64,000 bases of DNA from assembly GCA_021295915.1 (NCBI GenBank), contig JAGWBK010000004.1:1-64000 (forward strand), written 5' to 3'. Shown here piece after piece: positions 32,755 to 42,168 of the stretch (position 1 is the stretch's first letter; every line of letters starts with the position of its first letter). The notes under the pieces were generated by a model. That model ran no database searches. It was not told the origin of the DNA and saw only the letters and a list, made by a program, of their open reading frames with translations. This DNA is from Dehalococcoidia bacterium. GTDB lineage: Bacteria; Chloroflexota; Dehalococcoidia; Lucifugimonadales; UBA1123. The position numbers and the translations under genes are program-made.

Positions 32755-34236
32755 ATGACGCTTCCTTTAGACGAGTTGGTGCGAGTCCGGCTTGAGAAGA
32801 CCGAGAACCTTCGAAGTAAGGGCATAGACCCCTATCCGCGTAACTATGAGCGGACGCACACAGCGACCGACGCAGTGCAGCAGTTTGAGTCGGCTGAATT
32901 CTCAGGCGACCACGAGTTCGACCTGGACCAGGTATCCATTGGTGGGCGTATCACGGGAATGCGCGGTATGGGCCGGGTCACTTTCTGCGACATTCTAGAC
33001 GGTACCGGAAGCATCCAGACGATGTTCCGGAGCAACACCCTCGGAGATGACTACGCCACTCTCCGTGACCTTGATATTGGAGACTGGATTGGCGTAACCG
33101 GCCAGATGATCCGCACCCGAACCGGCGAGGTCACCGTGCAGGCCAGTGACTTTACGGTCCTTTGCAAGTCGCTGAGACCCCTCCCAGAGAAGTGGCATGG
33201 CCTTGTTGACACCGAGATACGTTACCGTCAGCGGTACCTCGACCTGATCTCCAACCCGGAGGCCCGACGCATCGCCGTTCTACGCAGTCGCATGGTGAGC
33301 GCGATACGCCGATTCATGGAGGGGCGCGGCTACATGGAAGTTGAGACACCCGTGCTGGTGCCGGTGGCCGCTGGGGGCATGGCCCACCCGTTTGAGACAC
33401 ACCATAACGCCCTGAGCCGCGATCTCTTCCTCAGAATTGCAACTGAGCTCCACCTGAAGCGCCTGATAGTCGGAGGCCTTGAAAGGGTCTACGAGATCGG
33501 GAGAATCTTCCGTAACGAGGGCATCGACGCCAACCATAATCCAGAGTTCACCACCATGGAGTCCTACGAAGCTTTCGCCGACTACAACGACATCATGGCG
33601 CTCGTCGAAGAACTTGTCAGTACCGTCGCCAACGAGGTGGCCGGAAGCTCCGCAGTGGCGTACGGTGATCACACTATAGACTTCTCACCACCATGGCCGA
33701 GGGTGAAACTAGTCGACAAGATCAAGGAGTGCACCGGCATCGACATTCTGGAACATCAGAACGTCGACGGTCTGAAGAATGCCATGGCATCGAAGGGGAT
33801 TCCGATCGAGAACCAGGTTAGCTGGGCGGGCCTGGTGGACAAGCTGATTTCGACTGCCGTGGAACCGACACTGGTACAACCTACATTCCTGATCGACTAC
33901 CCTGTGCAAGTGTCGCCGCTCGCCAAGCGGACTCCCGATGATCCCCGGCTGGTAGAGCGATTCGAAGCGTTCTCCGCAGGTATGGAGATTGCCAACGCCT
34001 TTACAGAGCTGAACGATCCAGTCGATCAGCGCGGACGGTTCGAAGAACAGGAGGAGTTCCGGGCCGCCCTTCCTCAGGAAGAGTGGGACAGGCTCGATGA
34101 GGACTTTCTCACTGCGATCGAGTACGGCATGCCCCCCACCGGTGGACTGGGCATGGGCATGGACAGGCTAGCCATGCTCCTGTCAGGGCAACGCACCATA
34201 CGCGAGGTTGTCCTCTTTCCCCAGATGAGGACTTAA
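32755..34236 (+). CDS. lysS: Lysine--tRNA ligase, class II
   Basis: Charges tRNA-Lys. The 493 residues have an N-terminal OB-fold anticodon-binding domain (about 60-150) and the class II core: motif 2 in RIFRNEGIDANHNPEFTTME and motif 3 in PPTGGLGMGMDRLAMLLSGQ. The end VVLFPQMR is typical of LysS. A strong AGGAGG precedes the ATG. Confidence 0.96.
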   Translation: MTLPLDELVRVRLEKTENLRSKGIDPYPRNYERTHTATDAVQQFESAEFSGDHEFDLDQVSIGGRITGMRGMGRVTFCDILDGTGSIQTMFRSNTLGDDYATLRDLDIGDWIGVTGQMIRTRTGEVTVQASDFTVLCKSLRPLPEKWHGLVDTEIRYRQRYLDLISNPEARRIAVLRSRMVSAIRRFMEGRGYMEVETPVLVPVAAGGMAHPFETHHNALSRDLFLRIATELHLKRLIVGGLERVYEIGRIFRNEGIDANHNPEFTTMESYEAFADYNDIMALVEELVSTVANEVAGSSAVAYGDHTIDFSPPWPRVKLVDKIKECTGIDILEHQNVDGLKNAMASKGIPIENQVSWAGLVDKLISTAVEPTLVQPTFLIDYPVQVSPLAKRTPDDPRLVERFEAFSAGMEIANAFTELNDPVDQRGRFEEQEEFRAALPQEEWDRLDEDFLTAIEYGMPPTGGLGMGMDRLAMLLSGQRTIREVVLFPQMRT

Positions 34237-34347
34237 GACTGGAATCCCGGTCTGCCGCGGCACTCTTGCTTCCCATTGACCGGCTGCTTGTGAGTCTACT
34301 AGGCTGATACCTGACCGGTCCCGTGTTCCCATAGGAGAACGTGAACC

Positions 34348-35673
34348 ATGCAGGCGACTCAGTCGGTCGTTGATGACCTTCGATGGCGTGGACTTATCCA
34401 TGTTACTGACGATGGAGAGGAACTGCTCACGCCCGGCCTCGAGGACCTCTTGGGAAGAGAGAGGATCACGGCCTATATCGGCTTCGATCCCTCTGCAGAC
34501 AGCCTCCACATCGGCAACCTGCTCGGAATCATGGTGCTCGTGCGGTTGCAGCGCAGCGGGCATCGCCCGATTGCCATAGCAGGAGGCGGCACTGGACTGA
34601 TTGGGGATCCCGGAGGAAAGTCGGAAGAGCGCCCGCTGCTTACTAGGGACGAGCTTCAACACAATCTCGAAGGGATCAGAGGGCAGCTCGCACGTTTCCT
34701 GGATTTCGATGCCGCAGATAACGCGGCACTTCTCGTGAACAATGCCGATTGGCTCGAAGAGATCAGTTCGATCGACTTCATGCGCGACGTTGGCAAACAC
34801 TTCACAGTCAATTACATGCTTGCAAAGGAGTCCGTCCAGAGTCGGATGGCTGACGGGATCTCCTACACAGAGTTTAGCTACATGCTGCTGCAGGCTTACG
34901 ACTACCTGACACTATTCGATCGATATGGCTGTGCCCTGCAGATGGGGGGAAGCGATCAGTGGGGAAACATTACAGCCGGCGTGGACCTGATCAGACGCGC
35001 AAGGCAGAAGCCTGCACACGCGCTCGTAACGCCGCTTATCACTACTGCAGCAGGAACAAAGTTTGGGAAGACTGAAAGTGGCGCAGTCTGGCTCGACGCT
35101 GACAAGACGTCTCCCTTCCAGTTCTACCAGTTCTGGCTCAATACACTTGATGCCGATGCTGTCAGGTTCCTGAAGTACTACACATTGCTGTCTCCAGACG
35201 AGATCGAGGAGTACGAGCACGAAGTAGCGACCAGCCCCGAAGCTCGTGAGACCCAACGGCTGCTCGCCTCAGAGGTCACTCGGATGACGCACGGTGAATC
35301 CGCATTTCAGACCGCACTGGCCGCAACGGAGGTGCTGTTCGGGGGCGACATCGCAGGCTTCGGCGCTGACGAGCTTCTAGACATCTTCCAGGATGTTCCC
35401 TCAATGACCATGCCCAAGCAGGCCTTCGAAGGCGAGGGCGTGGGTCTGCGCGACCTGGTGGCAAATACAGGTCTAGCATCATCACGAGGCGATGCAAGAA
35501 GGCTGATCGAAGGCGGCGGAATTGTTGTCGGCAGCGAACGCGTGTCTAACAGTAGACACATGGTCAAGCTGGAACACGCAGTAGATGGCAGGGTAATTGT
35601 CCTCCGCCGAGGGGCGCGTCAGTATCGCCTCGTCAGGCTGGCGGCTGACGGGAACACTGATGACCAGAACTGA
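34348..35673 (+). CDS. tyrS: Tyrosine--tRNA ligase
   Basis: Class I synthetase (441 aa). The HIGH motif appears as HIGN within [19 protein letters not shown]; the tyrosine and tRNA site residues are in [11 protein letters not shown] and [14 protein letters not shown]; the KMSKS equivalent is KFGKT. A C-terminal S4 RNA-binding domain occupies about residues 368-430. The last 14 bp overlap gltX. No T-box leader was seen in the 111-bp gap after lysS. Confidence 0.96.
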   Translation: MQATQSVVDDLRWRGLIHVTDDGEELLTPGLEDLLGRERITAYIGFDPSADSLHIGNLLGIMVLVRLQRSGHRPIAIAGGGTGLIGDPGGKSEERPLLTRDELQHNLEGIRGQLARFLDFDAADNAALLVNNADWLEEISSIDFMRDVGKHFTVNYMLAKESVQSRMADGISYTEFSYMLLQAYDYLTLFDRYGCALQMGGSDQWGNITAGVDLIRRARQKPAHALVTPLITTAAGTKFGKTESGAVWLDADKTSPFQFYQFWLNTLDADAVRFLKYYTLLSPDEIEEYEHEVATSPEARETQRLLASEVTRMTHGESAFQTALAATEVLFGGDIAGFGADELLDIFQDVPSMTMPKQAFEGEGVGLRDLVANTGLASSRGDARRLIEGGGIVVGSERVSNSRHMVKLEHAVDGRVIVLRRGARQYRLVRLAADGNTDDQN

Positions 35674-37126
35674 TCACGTAAGGGTCCGATTCGCCCCCAG
35701 TCCCACCGGCAACCCTCACATTGGAAACGTGAGGACTGCTATTTTCGCCTGGTTGTTTGCACGAAGGCACCACGGGGACTTCATGATTCGTGTTGAAGAC
35801 ACGGATCAGGACCGTCGCACTGAAGGTGCTGTCGAAGCCATGCTGGACTCCCTCCGATGGATCGGACTGGACTGGGACGAGGGCCCCGACATCGGTGGCC
35901 CGGTCGCTCCGTATGTTCAATCTGAACGCCTGGAGCTCTACCACAGCGTGGTCGAAGGGCTCATCGAATCTGGGCAAGCCTATCGATGCTATTGCACGCC
36001 TGACCGACTCAATCGGATCAGGAAAGAACAGGAAGAGGCTGGCGTCGACACGATTGGCTACGACCGCCACTGCCTGGGCCTGTCTTCTGAAGAGGCCTCG
36101 CGCCTTGAGTCTGCCGGCAACAGGCCTGTTGTGCGTTTCAAGATGCCCGATGATGGCGTATCTGAACTCGACGACATCGTGTTTGGCCACGTTGAATTCG
36201 AAAACCGCCAGTATGATGACTTCGTCGCTATCAAATCAGACGGTTTCCCAACGTATCATCTCGCGTCAGTTGTCGATGATCACCACATGGGGATCAGCCA
36301 CGTGATGCGCGGTAAAGAGTGGCTGTCAAGCGTCCCGCGCCACGTTCAACTTTACGTTGCGCTCGGATGGGACATGCCTGAGTTCGCTCACCTGCCTGTC
36401 ATCCTTGCTCCCGATAAGACCAAGCTGAGCAAACGCCACGGCGCGGCGTCGGTTATGGACTATCGCGATATGGGAGTCCTGCCCGAGGCGCTGATGAACT
36501 ACCTCACCCTGCTGGGATGGTCTCTCGACGACAAGTCCGAGTTCTTCACTACAGATGAGTTGATAAGCAACTTTGATCCCCACCGCGTATCCAGGTCAGA
36601 CGCTGTTTTCGACTTCGACAAGTTGGTCTGGCTCAACGGTCAGCACATAAGAAACTCCCCCGAAGGAAAAGTCGCTGAGGCACTGGCACACTACTGGCAG
36701 GCGGCTCCACCTGACTTTGACATCCAGCCAGACGCCGACAGTGTTGCCGAAGTTGTGCCACTGATCGTCGAGCGTCTGAAGACCCTCGACGACGCTGCGC
36801 CCCTGGTCAAGTTCGTTTTCTCGAAAAACATTCACCTTGACCCTGAGCAGGTCGTTCAGAGAGGAATGGACCCTGAGGGAACCCGACGCATTCTGGAGGC
36901 GGCCCACAAGAGCTTAGCCGACTTGGAGTGCTTCGAGACGGGCCCCATTGAGTCAGTCCTCAGGCCGATGGCAGCCGAACTTGGAGTAAAGGTGGGCCAA
37001 TTGCTTGGTACCCTCAGGGTTGCCACGACGGGACAAAAGGTGTCTCCACCAATATTCGAGTCTCTTGAAGTCCTTGGCAGAGATCGATCTCTTGAGTTGA
37101 TAGAAAAGGCCGCTGAGCAGCTGTAA
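35660..37126 (+). CDS. gltX: Glutamate--tRNA ligase
   Basis: Class I synthetase (488 aa). [23 protein letters not shown] carries the HIGH-like motif, EDTDQDR follows, and [11 protein letters not shown] is the KMSKS motif. The C-terminal half is the helical anticodon-binding domain. The ATG at 35660 lies inside the tyrS end (14-bp overlap), giving coupling. No zinc-binding cysteine pair of the E. coli type is intact; only CYCTPDR is seen. Whether it also charges tRNA-Gln cannot be decided here. Confidence 0.95.
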   Translation: MTRTDHVRVRFAPSPTGNPHIGNVRTAIFAWLFARRHHGDFMIRVEDTDQDRRTEGAVEAMLDSLRWIGLDWDEGPDIGGPVAPYVQSERLELYHSVVEGLIESGQAYRCYCTPDRLNRIRKEQEEAGVDTIGYDRHCLGLSSEEASRLESAGNRPVVRFKMPDDGVSELDDIVFGHVEFENRQYDDFVAIKSDGFPTYHLASVVDDHHMGISHVMRGKEWLSSVPRHVQLYVALGWDMPEFAHLPVILAPDKTKLSKRHGAASVMDYRDMGVLPEALMNYLTLLGWSLDDKSEFFTTDELISNFDPHRVSRSDAVFDFDKLVWLNGQHIRNSPEGKVAEALAHYWQAAPPDFDIQPDADSVAEVVPLIVERLKTLDDAAPLVKFVFSKNIHLDPEQVVQRGMDPEGTRRILEAAHKSLADLECFETGPIESVLRPMAAELGVKVGQLLGTLRVATTGQKVSPPIFESLEVLGRDRSLELIEKAAEQL

Positions 37127-37149
37127 ATAACTCTTGTCAGGTACACATC

Positions 37150-37599
37150 ATGACTATGAAAACAAGACTCGAAGACGATCTCAAACAGGCGATGCGCAGC
37201 CGTGACGCGGCCCGGCGTGACGTCATTAGATACCTGCGGTCCGAGATCAGGAACCAGGAGATTAAGGTCCAAGAAGATCTCGATGATGACGGTGTGGTCC
37301 AGGTCCTGTCGCGCCAGGCGCAGCAGCGTCGGGACAGTATCGAGGCCTTCACCGAAGCCAATCGCAGTGACCTTGTCGAGAAGGAACAGGCCGAACTCGA
37401 GATCATCATGGAGTACATGCCCCAGCAGATGACGAGCGATGAGATCACCTCCTTGGTCCAGGAGGTCGTCGCTGAAGTCGGAGCTTCGGGCCCCGGCGAC
37501 ATGGGCAAAGTAATGTCGCAGATTATGCCCCAGGTTCGCGGCCGGGCCGAGGGCCGAGAGGTGAGTTCCATAGTTATGGAGATCCTACGCGGCCTATGA
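37150..37599 (+). CDS. GatB/YqeY domain protein
   Basis: A 149-residue stand-alone YqeY protein, related to the tRNA-binding tail of amidotransferase subunit GatB. It starts KTRLEDDLKQAMRSRDAARRDVIRYLRSEIRN and ends in the QIMPQVRGRAEGREVSSIV segment typical of the family. The cellular role is not settled. Its place right after gltX fits a link with tRNA-Gln amidation or glutamylation, by analogy with GatB. Confidence 0.9.
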   Translation: MTMKTRLEDDLKQAMRSRDAARRDVIRYLRSEIRNQEIKVQEDLDDDGVVQVLSRQAQQRRDSIEAFTEANRSDLVEKEQAELEIIMEYMPQQMTSDEITSLVQEVVAEVGASGPGDMGKVMSQIMPQVRGRAEGREVSSIVMEILRGL

Positions 37600-37651
37600 G
37601 GACTGCACTGGTCGAAAAGTTGTACAACTTGGGGATCGCTGAGGCAGGCTG

Positions 37652-38371
37652 ATGGAATTCGGCGTTATCGTGTTCCCTGGCACGTGGAGCGACGGCGACT
37701 GCTACACAGCAGTCACCGACAATCTGGGAGAGCAGGCACGTTACATCTGGCACAAAGACACCGACGTTTCCGGCGTTGACTGCCTGATCGTTCCGGGCGG
37801 CTTCTCGTACGGCGATTACCTTCGTGCCGGGGCAATAGCCAGATTCTCGCCGATTATGAAATCCGTCGAAGAATTCGCCTCAGGCGGTGGCTTGGTTATT
37901 GGTATCTGCAACGGGTTTCAGATCCTGTGCGAGGCCGGTCTGTTACCAGGCGTCCTGATGCGCAACGACCACCTGCAATTCCGATGCCAATGGGTGAATC
38001 TGCGCGTTGAGACGACTGTCACCCCCTTCACAAACGCCAGTCATAGTGGGGATGTCTTGGCCGTTCCCATCTCCCACGGTGAGGGCAACTTCTATGCCGA
38101 CGACGCTACACTGGAAACCTTGCAGAACGGCGGGCAGATCGTATTCAGATACTGTGACGACGCCGGCGATGTAACGTCGGAAGCCAATCCAAACGGCTCA
38201 CTGAGGAACATCGCGGGAATCACGAACGCCGAAAGGAATGTCCTGGGCATGATGCCCCATCCTGAAAGGTGCTGCGATCCCCTCATGGGCGGAACAGACG
38301 GTCTCACGATTTTCCAGTCGATCGTACAATCCCTTTCCAAGTCGCCCATTGCAGGTGCTTCAACTGTCTAG
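37652..38371 (+). CDS. purQ: Phosphoribosylformylglycinamidine synthase subunit PurQ
   Basis: Glutaminase subunit of FGAM synthase, fourth step of purine synthesis; supplies ammonia to PurL. The 239 residues show a class I glutamine amidotransferase fold with [19 protein letters not shown], the nucleophile Cys in GICNGFQIL and the His-Glu pair in [10 protein letters not shown]. The ATG is in the gap after yqeY. No purS reading frame is present before it. Confidence 0.95.
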   Translation: MEFGVIVFPGTWSDGDCYTAVTDNLGEQARYIWHKDTDVSGVDCLIVPGGFSYGDYLRAGAIARFSPIMKSVEEFASGGGLVIGICNGFQILCEAGLLPGVLMRNDHLQFRCQWVNLRVETTVTPFTNASHSGDVLAVPISHGEGNFYADDATLETLQNGGQIVFRYCDDAGDVTSEANPNGSLRNIAGITNAERNVLGMMPHPERCCDPLMGGTDGLTIFQSIVQSLSKSPIAGASTV

Positions 38372-38400
38372 CGCTCTTGACCCTGGAGGTCTGTAGCACT

Positions 38401-40623
38401 GTGCCCATCTCACAGGAAGTACTTGACCAACTCGCCATATCTCAGGGCGAGTATGAGGCCATAGTCGAGCGATTGGGCCGTGAGCCGAATCACCTGGAGG
38501 TCGGGCTGTTTGGCTCAATGTGGAGCGAACACTGCGGCTACAAGCACTCCAAGCCGCTGCTGAAGTCATTCAACACAACGAGCGGCCGTATGTTGGTAGC
38601 TCCTGGAAGTGAGAACGCAGGGGTGGTGGACATTGGAGAAGGCCTGGCCGTAGTCATGAAGGTCGAGTCTCACAACCACCCGTCAGCGATTGAACCTTAC
38701 GAAGGTGCGGCCACTGGCGTAGGCGGAATCGTACGAGACATTTTCGCCATGGGCGCCCGTCCGATCGCGCTGCTGAACTCGCTTCGTTTCGGACCCCTCA
38801 CTGAAAGCCGTAACCGATACCTCTTCCAGGGAGTGGTCTCCGGCATCTCCGGCTACGGGAACTGCATAGGAGTACCTGACGTCGGTGGTGAGGTCCAGTT
38901 TGCCCCCTGCTACTCGGGTAACCCTCTCGTCAATGCGATGTGCGTTGGAATACTTCGTCATGAAGATCTACGGCGAGCAACGGCAGGCAGTCCTGGCAAT
39001 TTGATAATGCTGGTTGGCGCAGATACGGGACGCGACGGTATACACGGCGCCTCAGGGCTCGCTTCTCGAACTTTCGAGGAAGAGAGGGAGCTTCGTCCAA
39101 CCGTCCAGGTCGGAAACCCGTTCCTTGAGAAAGTCCTGATCGAAGCGTGCCTGGAAGCTGCCGAGAGTGATGCGGTCATAGGCATACAGGACCTCGGAGC
39201 TGCGGGTCTAACCAGTTCGAGCGTGGAGTGCGCCAGCAATTCAGGAGTCGGAATACACATCGACATAGACGCGGTCCCCCGACGCGAGTCCGGCATGACT
39301 CCGTACGAGGTTATGCTGAGCGAGTCACAGGAGCGTATGCTCGTTGTCGTGAAGCCTGGCCGGGAGGCTGAAGTTAAGGCCATCTTCGACCGCTGGGACC
39401 TTCGTTCAGATGTCATAGGGGAGGTCATGGACGACGGGCTAGCCTCGATTTCTGAGTCGGGCCGGGTTGAAGCGGCTGTCCCAGTGGAGCTGCTGACCGA
39501 CCCTCCGCTCTATGAACCCCCTGCCATGAAACCTTCCTGGCTTGATGACCTCCAGTCGTTCGACCTTGAATCTCTGCCACGCCCAGAAGCCACTCCATCA
39601 GACGTTCTGAAGGCTCTTCTTGCTTCATCCAACATTGCATCGAGGCAGTGGATCTACAGACAGTACGATCACCAGGTCCAGACCAACACCGTCGTAGCTC
39701 CTGGTGGCGATGCAGCGCTTCTCAGAGTCAAGGACACGACCAAGGGCCTGGCCGTCTCAACCGACGGCAATGGCCGTTTCTGCTACCTGGATCCCTACGT
39801 TGGGGGCATGATAGCTGTCGCAGAAGCATGCCGAAACGTCTCTTGTGCAGGGGCAACTCCTATTGCCCTGACCGACTGCCTGAACTTTGGAAACCCCGAA
39901 AAGCCCGAAATCTACTTCCAGCTCCGCGAAGCGGTTGCAGGCATGGCGGAAGCCAGTAGGCGATTCGATGCCCCAGTCGTCAGCGGCAACGTCAGCCTGT
40001 ACAACGAAGCGCAAGGGGAGGGCATCTACCCAACACCGGTAGTTGGCGCTCTTGGCTTGACGGAAGATGTTTCTTCGCACACGACCGCTGGATTCAAAGA
40101 CGAGGGCGATGTCATCGTCCTGTTAGGAAGGCACTCGTTAGATGCTGATGCTTCCGAGCTTGCTGGCAGCGAATACCTGAGCCTGTTTCACGGGACCGTC
40201 GCCGGTCGACCCAGTATTGACCTAGGCCTTGAGGTTGCCGTTCAGAGGACCTGCCGCTCGTTGATCGGTTCAGGCATCGCGAAATCAGCCCACGACTGCT
40301 CAGATGGCGGCCTTGCCGTCGCTCTGGCAGAGAGTGCCATCATCGGTGAACTGGGGGCCGACATAAGTGCGAGAGTCGGAGACAGATGGGATGTCTCACT
40401 GTTCAGCGAGGGACAGTCCAGAATTCTAGTGAGCGTGAGTCCTGCCAATCTCGATACGCTGCGAACTGTGTGCGAGTCGGAGAGCGTCCCCTACGTGAAA
40501 ATCGGCGTTGTTGGCGGTTCCGAGCTAGTAATCGGTGACGCCGTCTCCGCCGATGTTGCAGACTTGACTGACGCTTACATGAACGGGCTGCCTAGATCGT
40601 TGGAGACACCCAGCCACTCCTAG
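38401..40623 (+). CDS. purL: Phosphoribosylformylglycinamidine synthase subunit PurL
   Basis: ATP-dependent FGAM synthetase of the small-PurL type (740 aa). Visible: GLFGSMWSEHCGYKHSKPLLK, KVESHNHPSAIEPYEGAATGVGG (ATP/metal site), DLGAAGLTSSSVECA, SGNVSLYNE and SAHDCSDGGLAVALAE. Two AIRS-like halves are recognisable. GTG 38401 is chosen for its GGAGGT box; the longer frame to 38269 overlaps purQ. This type needs PurQ and PurS partners; purS is not adjacent. Confidence 0.95.
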   Translation: MPISQEVLDQLAISQGEYEAIVERLGREPNHLEVGLFGSMWSEHCGYKHSKPLLKSFNTTSGRMLVAPGSENAGVVDIGEGLAVVMKVESHNHPSAIEPYEGAATGVGGIVRDIFAMGARPIALLNSLRFGPLTESRNRYLFQGVVSGISGYGNCIGVPDVGGEVQFAPCYSGNPLVNAMCVGILRHEDLRRATAGSPGNLIMLVGADTGRDGIHGASGLASRTFEEERELRPTVQVGNPFLEKVLIEACLEAAESDAVIGIQDLGAAGLTSSSVECASNSGVGIHIDIDAVPRRESGMTPYEVMLSESQERMLVVVKPGREAEVKAIFDRWDLRSDVIGEVMDDGLASISESGRVEAAVPVELLTDPPLYEPPAMKPSWLDDLQSFDLESLPRPEATPSDVLKALLASSNIASRQWIYRQYDHQVQTNTVVAPGGDAALLRVKDTTKGLAVSTDGNGRFCYLDPYVGGMIAVAEACRNVSCAGATPIALTDCLNFGNPEKPEIYFQLREAVAGMAEASRRFDAPVVSGNVSLYNEAQGEGIYPTPVVGALGLTEDVSSHTTAGFKDEGDVIVLLGRHSLDADASELAGSEYLSLFHGTVAGRPSIDLGLEVAVQRTCRSLIGSGIAKSAHDCSDGGLAVALAESAIIGELGADISARVGDRWDVSLFSEGQSRILVSVSPANLDTLRTVCESESVPYVKIGVVGGSELVIGDAVSADVADLTDAYMNGLPRSLETPSHS

Positions 40624-40665
40624 GAACGGAGAGCGTCTCCAATCGCACTTGGTGCAAACTCGTCC

Positions 40666-41766
40666 TTAGGTCAGATTGTACGGGATGTCCAACTCGCTGG
40701 TGATGTCCTGGAACCACTCGATGACTTCAGGGTGGAATGGAATGCCCTGTACGGCCCTCAATTCCTCTTCTTCCGACTCGGGAAGACCAGGGAACAGCAC
40801 GCGATCGTGACCAGGGGCGGGCGGAGTCTCTCTCAACATCCGGAGGAAGTCGTCCATCGTCCGCTTGAACTCGGCGGTGTCCATGAATGCTTCAACGTTG
40901 TAGGCAGCGACCATGTGGCCGAAATTAGGACGACCTGGTACGGCTCCGAATCCACCGCCTGAAAGTACTCCTCCGAGTATGTCGACGATGCAGGCGAGCC
41001 CGTAGCCCTTATGGGAACCAGACTCACGCGTGCCCCCAACTGGAAGCAGGAATGAGGAAGCGCGTCCCTCGTAGCCGGGCACTGGCGGGTCCACCTCTTC
41101 CATTATTGGCACTCCGTTCTGGTCCCCAACCCAGCCGGGGAGCAGCGTGTTGCCGAGCCTGCGTGCCAGGCCCAGCTTGTTGCCCGCAACCGTCGAAGTC
41201 GCTGCGTCGAAGACGAACGGTGGCTCCTGGTCCGCAGGTGCCGCGACGGCAATCGGGTTGGTCCCGAGCCGTGGCTCAGCTCCAAAAGTGGGCAGCACGC
41301 CCGGAGGGCAGGAAGTGACGCACACACCTATCTGGTCGTGTTCGAGCGCCATCATAGCGTGGTAAGACGCCATTCCCAGATGCCTTGAGTTGTGAATCGT
41401 GACCATCCCGACTCCGACGTTCTTGGCCTTCTCGATCGCTATCTCCATTGCCTTGGGGACGACGATGATGCCCAGACCGCGGTCAGAGTCGACGTTAGCG
41501 GTAGCCGGTGTCTCTCTGGTGATCCTCCAGTTCGGATCATTGTTCAACTCCCCACTGCCGTAACCGGATACATATGACCGGAGCATGTTAGAGACTCCAT
41601 GAGTCTCAACTCCGCGCATGTCGGCCATCACCAGGACGTCTGTTGCGAGCTCGCTGTCTGACTCGCTTACTCCCATCTTCCTGAAGATGCTCGCTACTGT
41701 CTCTCTCAGCGGCGCTTCCTGAACGTGGACCGCCTCATCCGCTGGTACCTTGAAATGTTCTAGCAT
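40666..41766 (-). CDS. Ldh2-family (malate/L-lactate/ureidoglycolate) dehydrogenase
   Basis: A 366-residue NAD(P)-dependent oxidoreductase of the malate/L-sulfolactate/ureidoglycolate dehydrogenase fold. Family features are ADMRGVETHGVSNMLRSYVSGY (catalytic His), IHNSRHLGMASYHAMMALEHD (second His), GTNPIAVAAPAD, and GGTRESGSHKGYGLACIVDIL. The C-terminal insertion on metal-free entry is normal. Substrate is a 2-hydroxy or 2-keto acid; which one is not clear. It is a single gene, converging with purL across 42 bp. Confidence 0.9.
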   Translation of the reverse strand: MLEHFKVPADEAVHVQEAPLRETVASIFRKMGVSESDSELATDVLVMADMRGVETHGVSNMLRSYVSGYGSGELNNDPNWRITRETPATANVDSDRGLGIIVVPKAMEIAIEKAKNVGVGMVTIHNSRHLGMASYHAMMALEHDQIGVCVTSCPPGVLPTFGAEPRLGTNPIAVAAPADQEPPFVFDAATSTVAGNKLGLARRLGNTLLPGWVGDQNGVPIMEEVDPPVPGYEGRASSFLLPVGGTRESGSHKGYGLACIVDILGGVLSGGGFGAVPGRPNFGHMVAAYNVEAFMDTAEFKRTMDDFLRMLRETPPAPGHDRVLFPGLPESEEEELRAVQGIPFHPEVIEWFQDITSELDIPYNLT

Positions 41767-42112
41767 GTGCGTCCTCCAGTTTGTGAATTGTTCTTCGAAT
41801 TGGCAAAACGAATTCTATTCTGACCCGTCCTCGGGTGCAACAGACGCCTGATGCTGAGTGCAGATCGGCATCGCTGAGAAGCGTCTAACATCCAGTATTA
41901 GTGTTGACACACCTATTTGATTAGGTCACACTTATCGCGGTTTTAAGACCGAACGCACACTGAAGCTATGATGGGGTTAGTACTCACGTTGTCAGTCTTG
42001 GTAGGGTGCCGTGCTAGGAGTTCACGACCTGTACCGTTCTACGTGGCAACACGCGCTGTGGGCATCCTTATCGCGGCTCGCCGTGCATCGGAAGTCACGC
42101 TGACCGCCTACC
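41767..42112. other. Intergenic region with inverted repeat upstream of iron-type ABC genes
   Basis: A 346-bp stretch between divergent genes. It holds TTGACA at 41904-41909 without a good -10 at normal spacing, and ACCTA-N6-TAGGT at 41911-41926, a possible operator for a metal regulator (inferred only from position). From 41968 a decayed reading frame begins, described separately. Confidence 0.35.
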
Positions 42113-42168
42113 GTGACGAAACAACTGCAACCATGGCGCTGCTGCATGAATTTGGAGCGATCCAGTAG
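41968..42168 (+). pseudogene. Remnant of an iron-type ABC substrate-binding lipoprotein
   Basis: A 66-residue frame that starts MMGLVLTLSVLVGCRA, a lipoprotein signal with lipobox LVGC but without the usual N-terminal basic residue. It then reads VPFYVATR and EVTLTAYRDETTATMALL. These fit, in order, the beginnings of Fe3+ binding proteins (FutA/AfuA type: V-x-V-Y, then an A-x-Y-[DE]-x-E-x-x-x-T segment). It stops about a fifth of the way into the expected protein, and the permease begins within its last codons. I read it as a gene that lost its body by deletion; a chance frame is possible. Confidence 0.42.

Noticed and set aside
34237-34347. Possible T-box leader before tyrS
   Set aside because: No T-box motif, specifier hairpin or terminator was found in the 111-bp gap.
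40628-40640. Small hairpin GGAGA-GCG-TCTCC between purL and the Ldh2 gene
   Set aside because: Only five base pairs and no T-run, so not convincing as a terminator.
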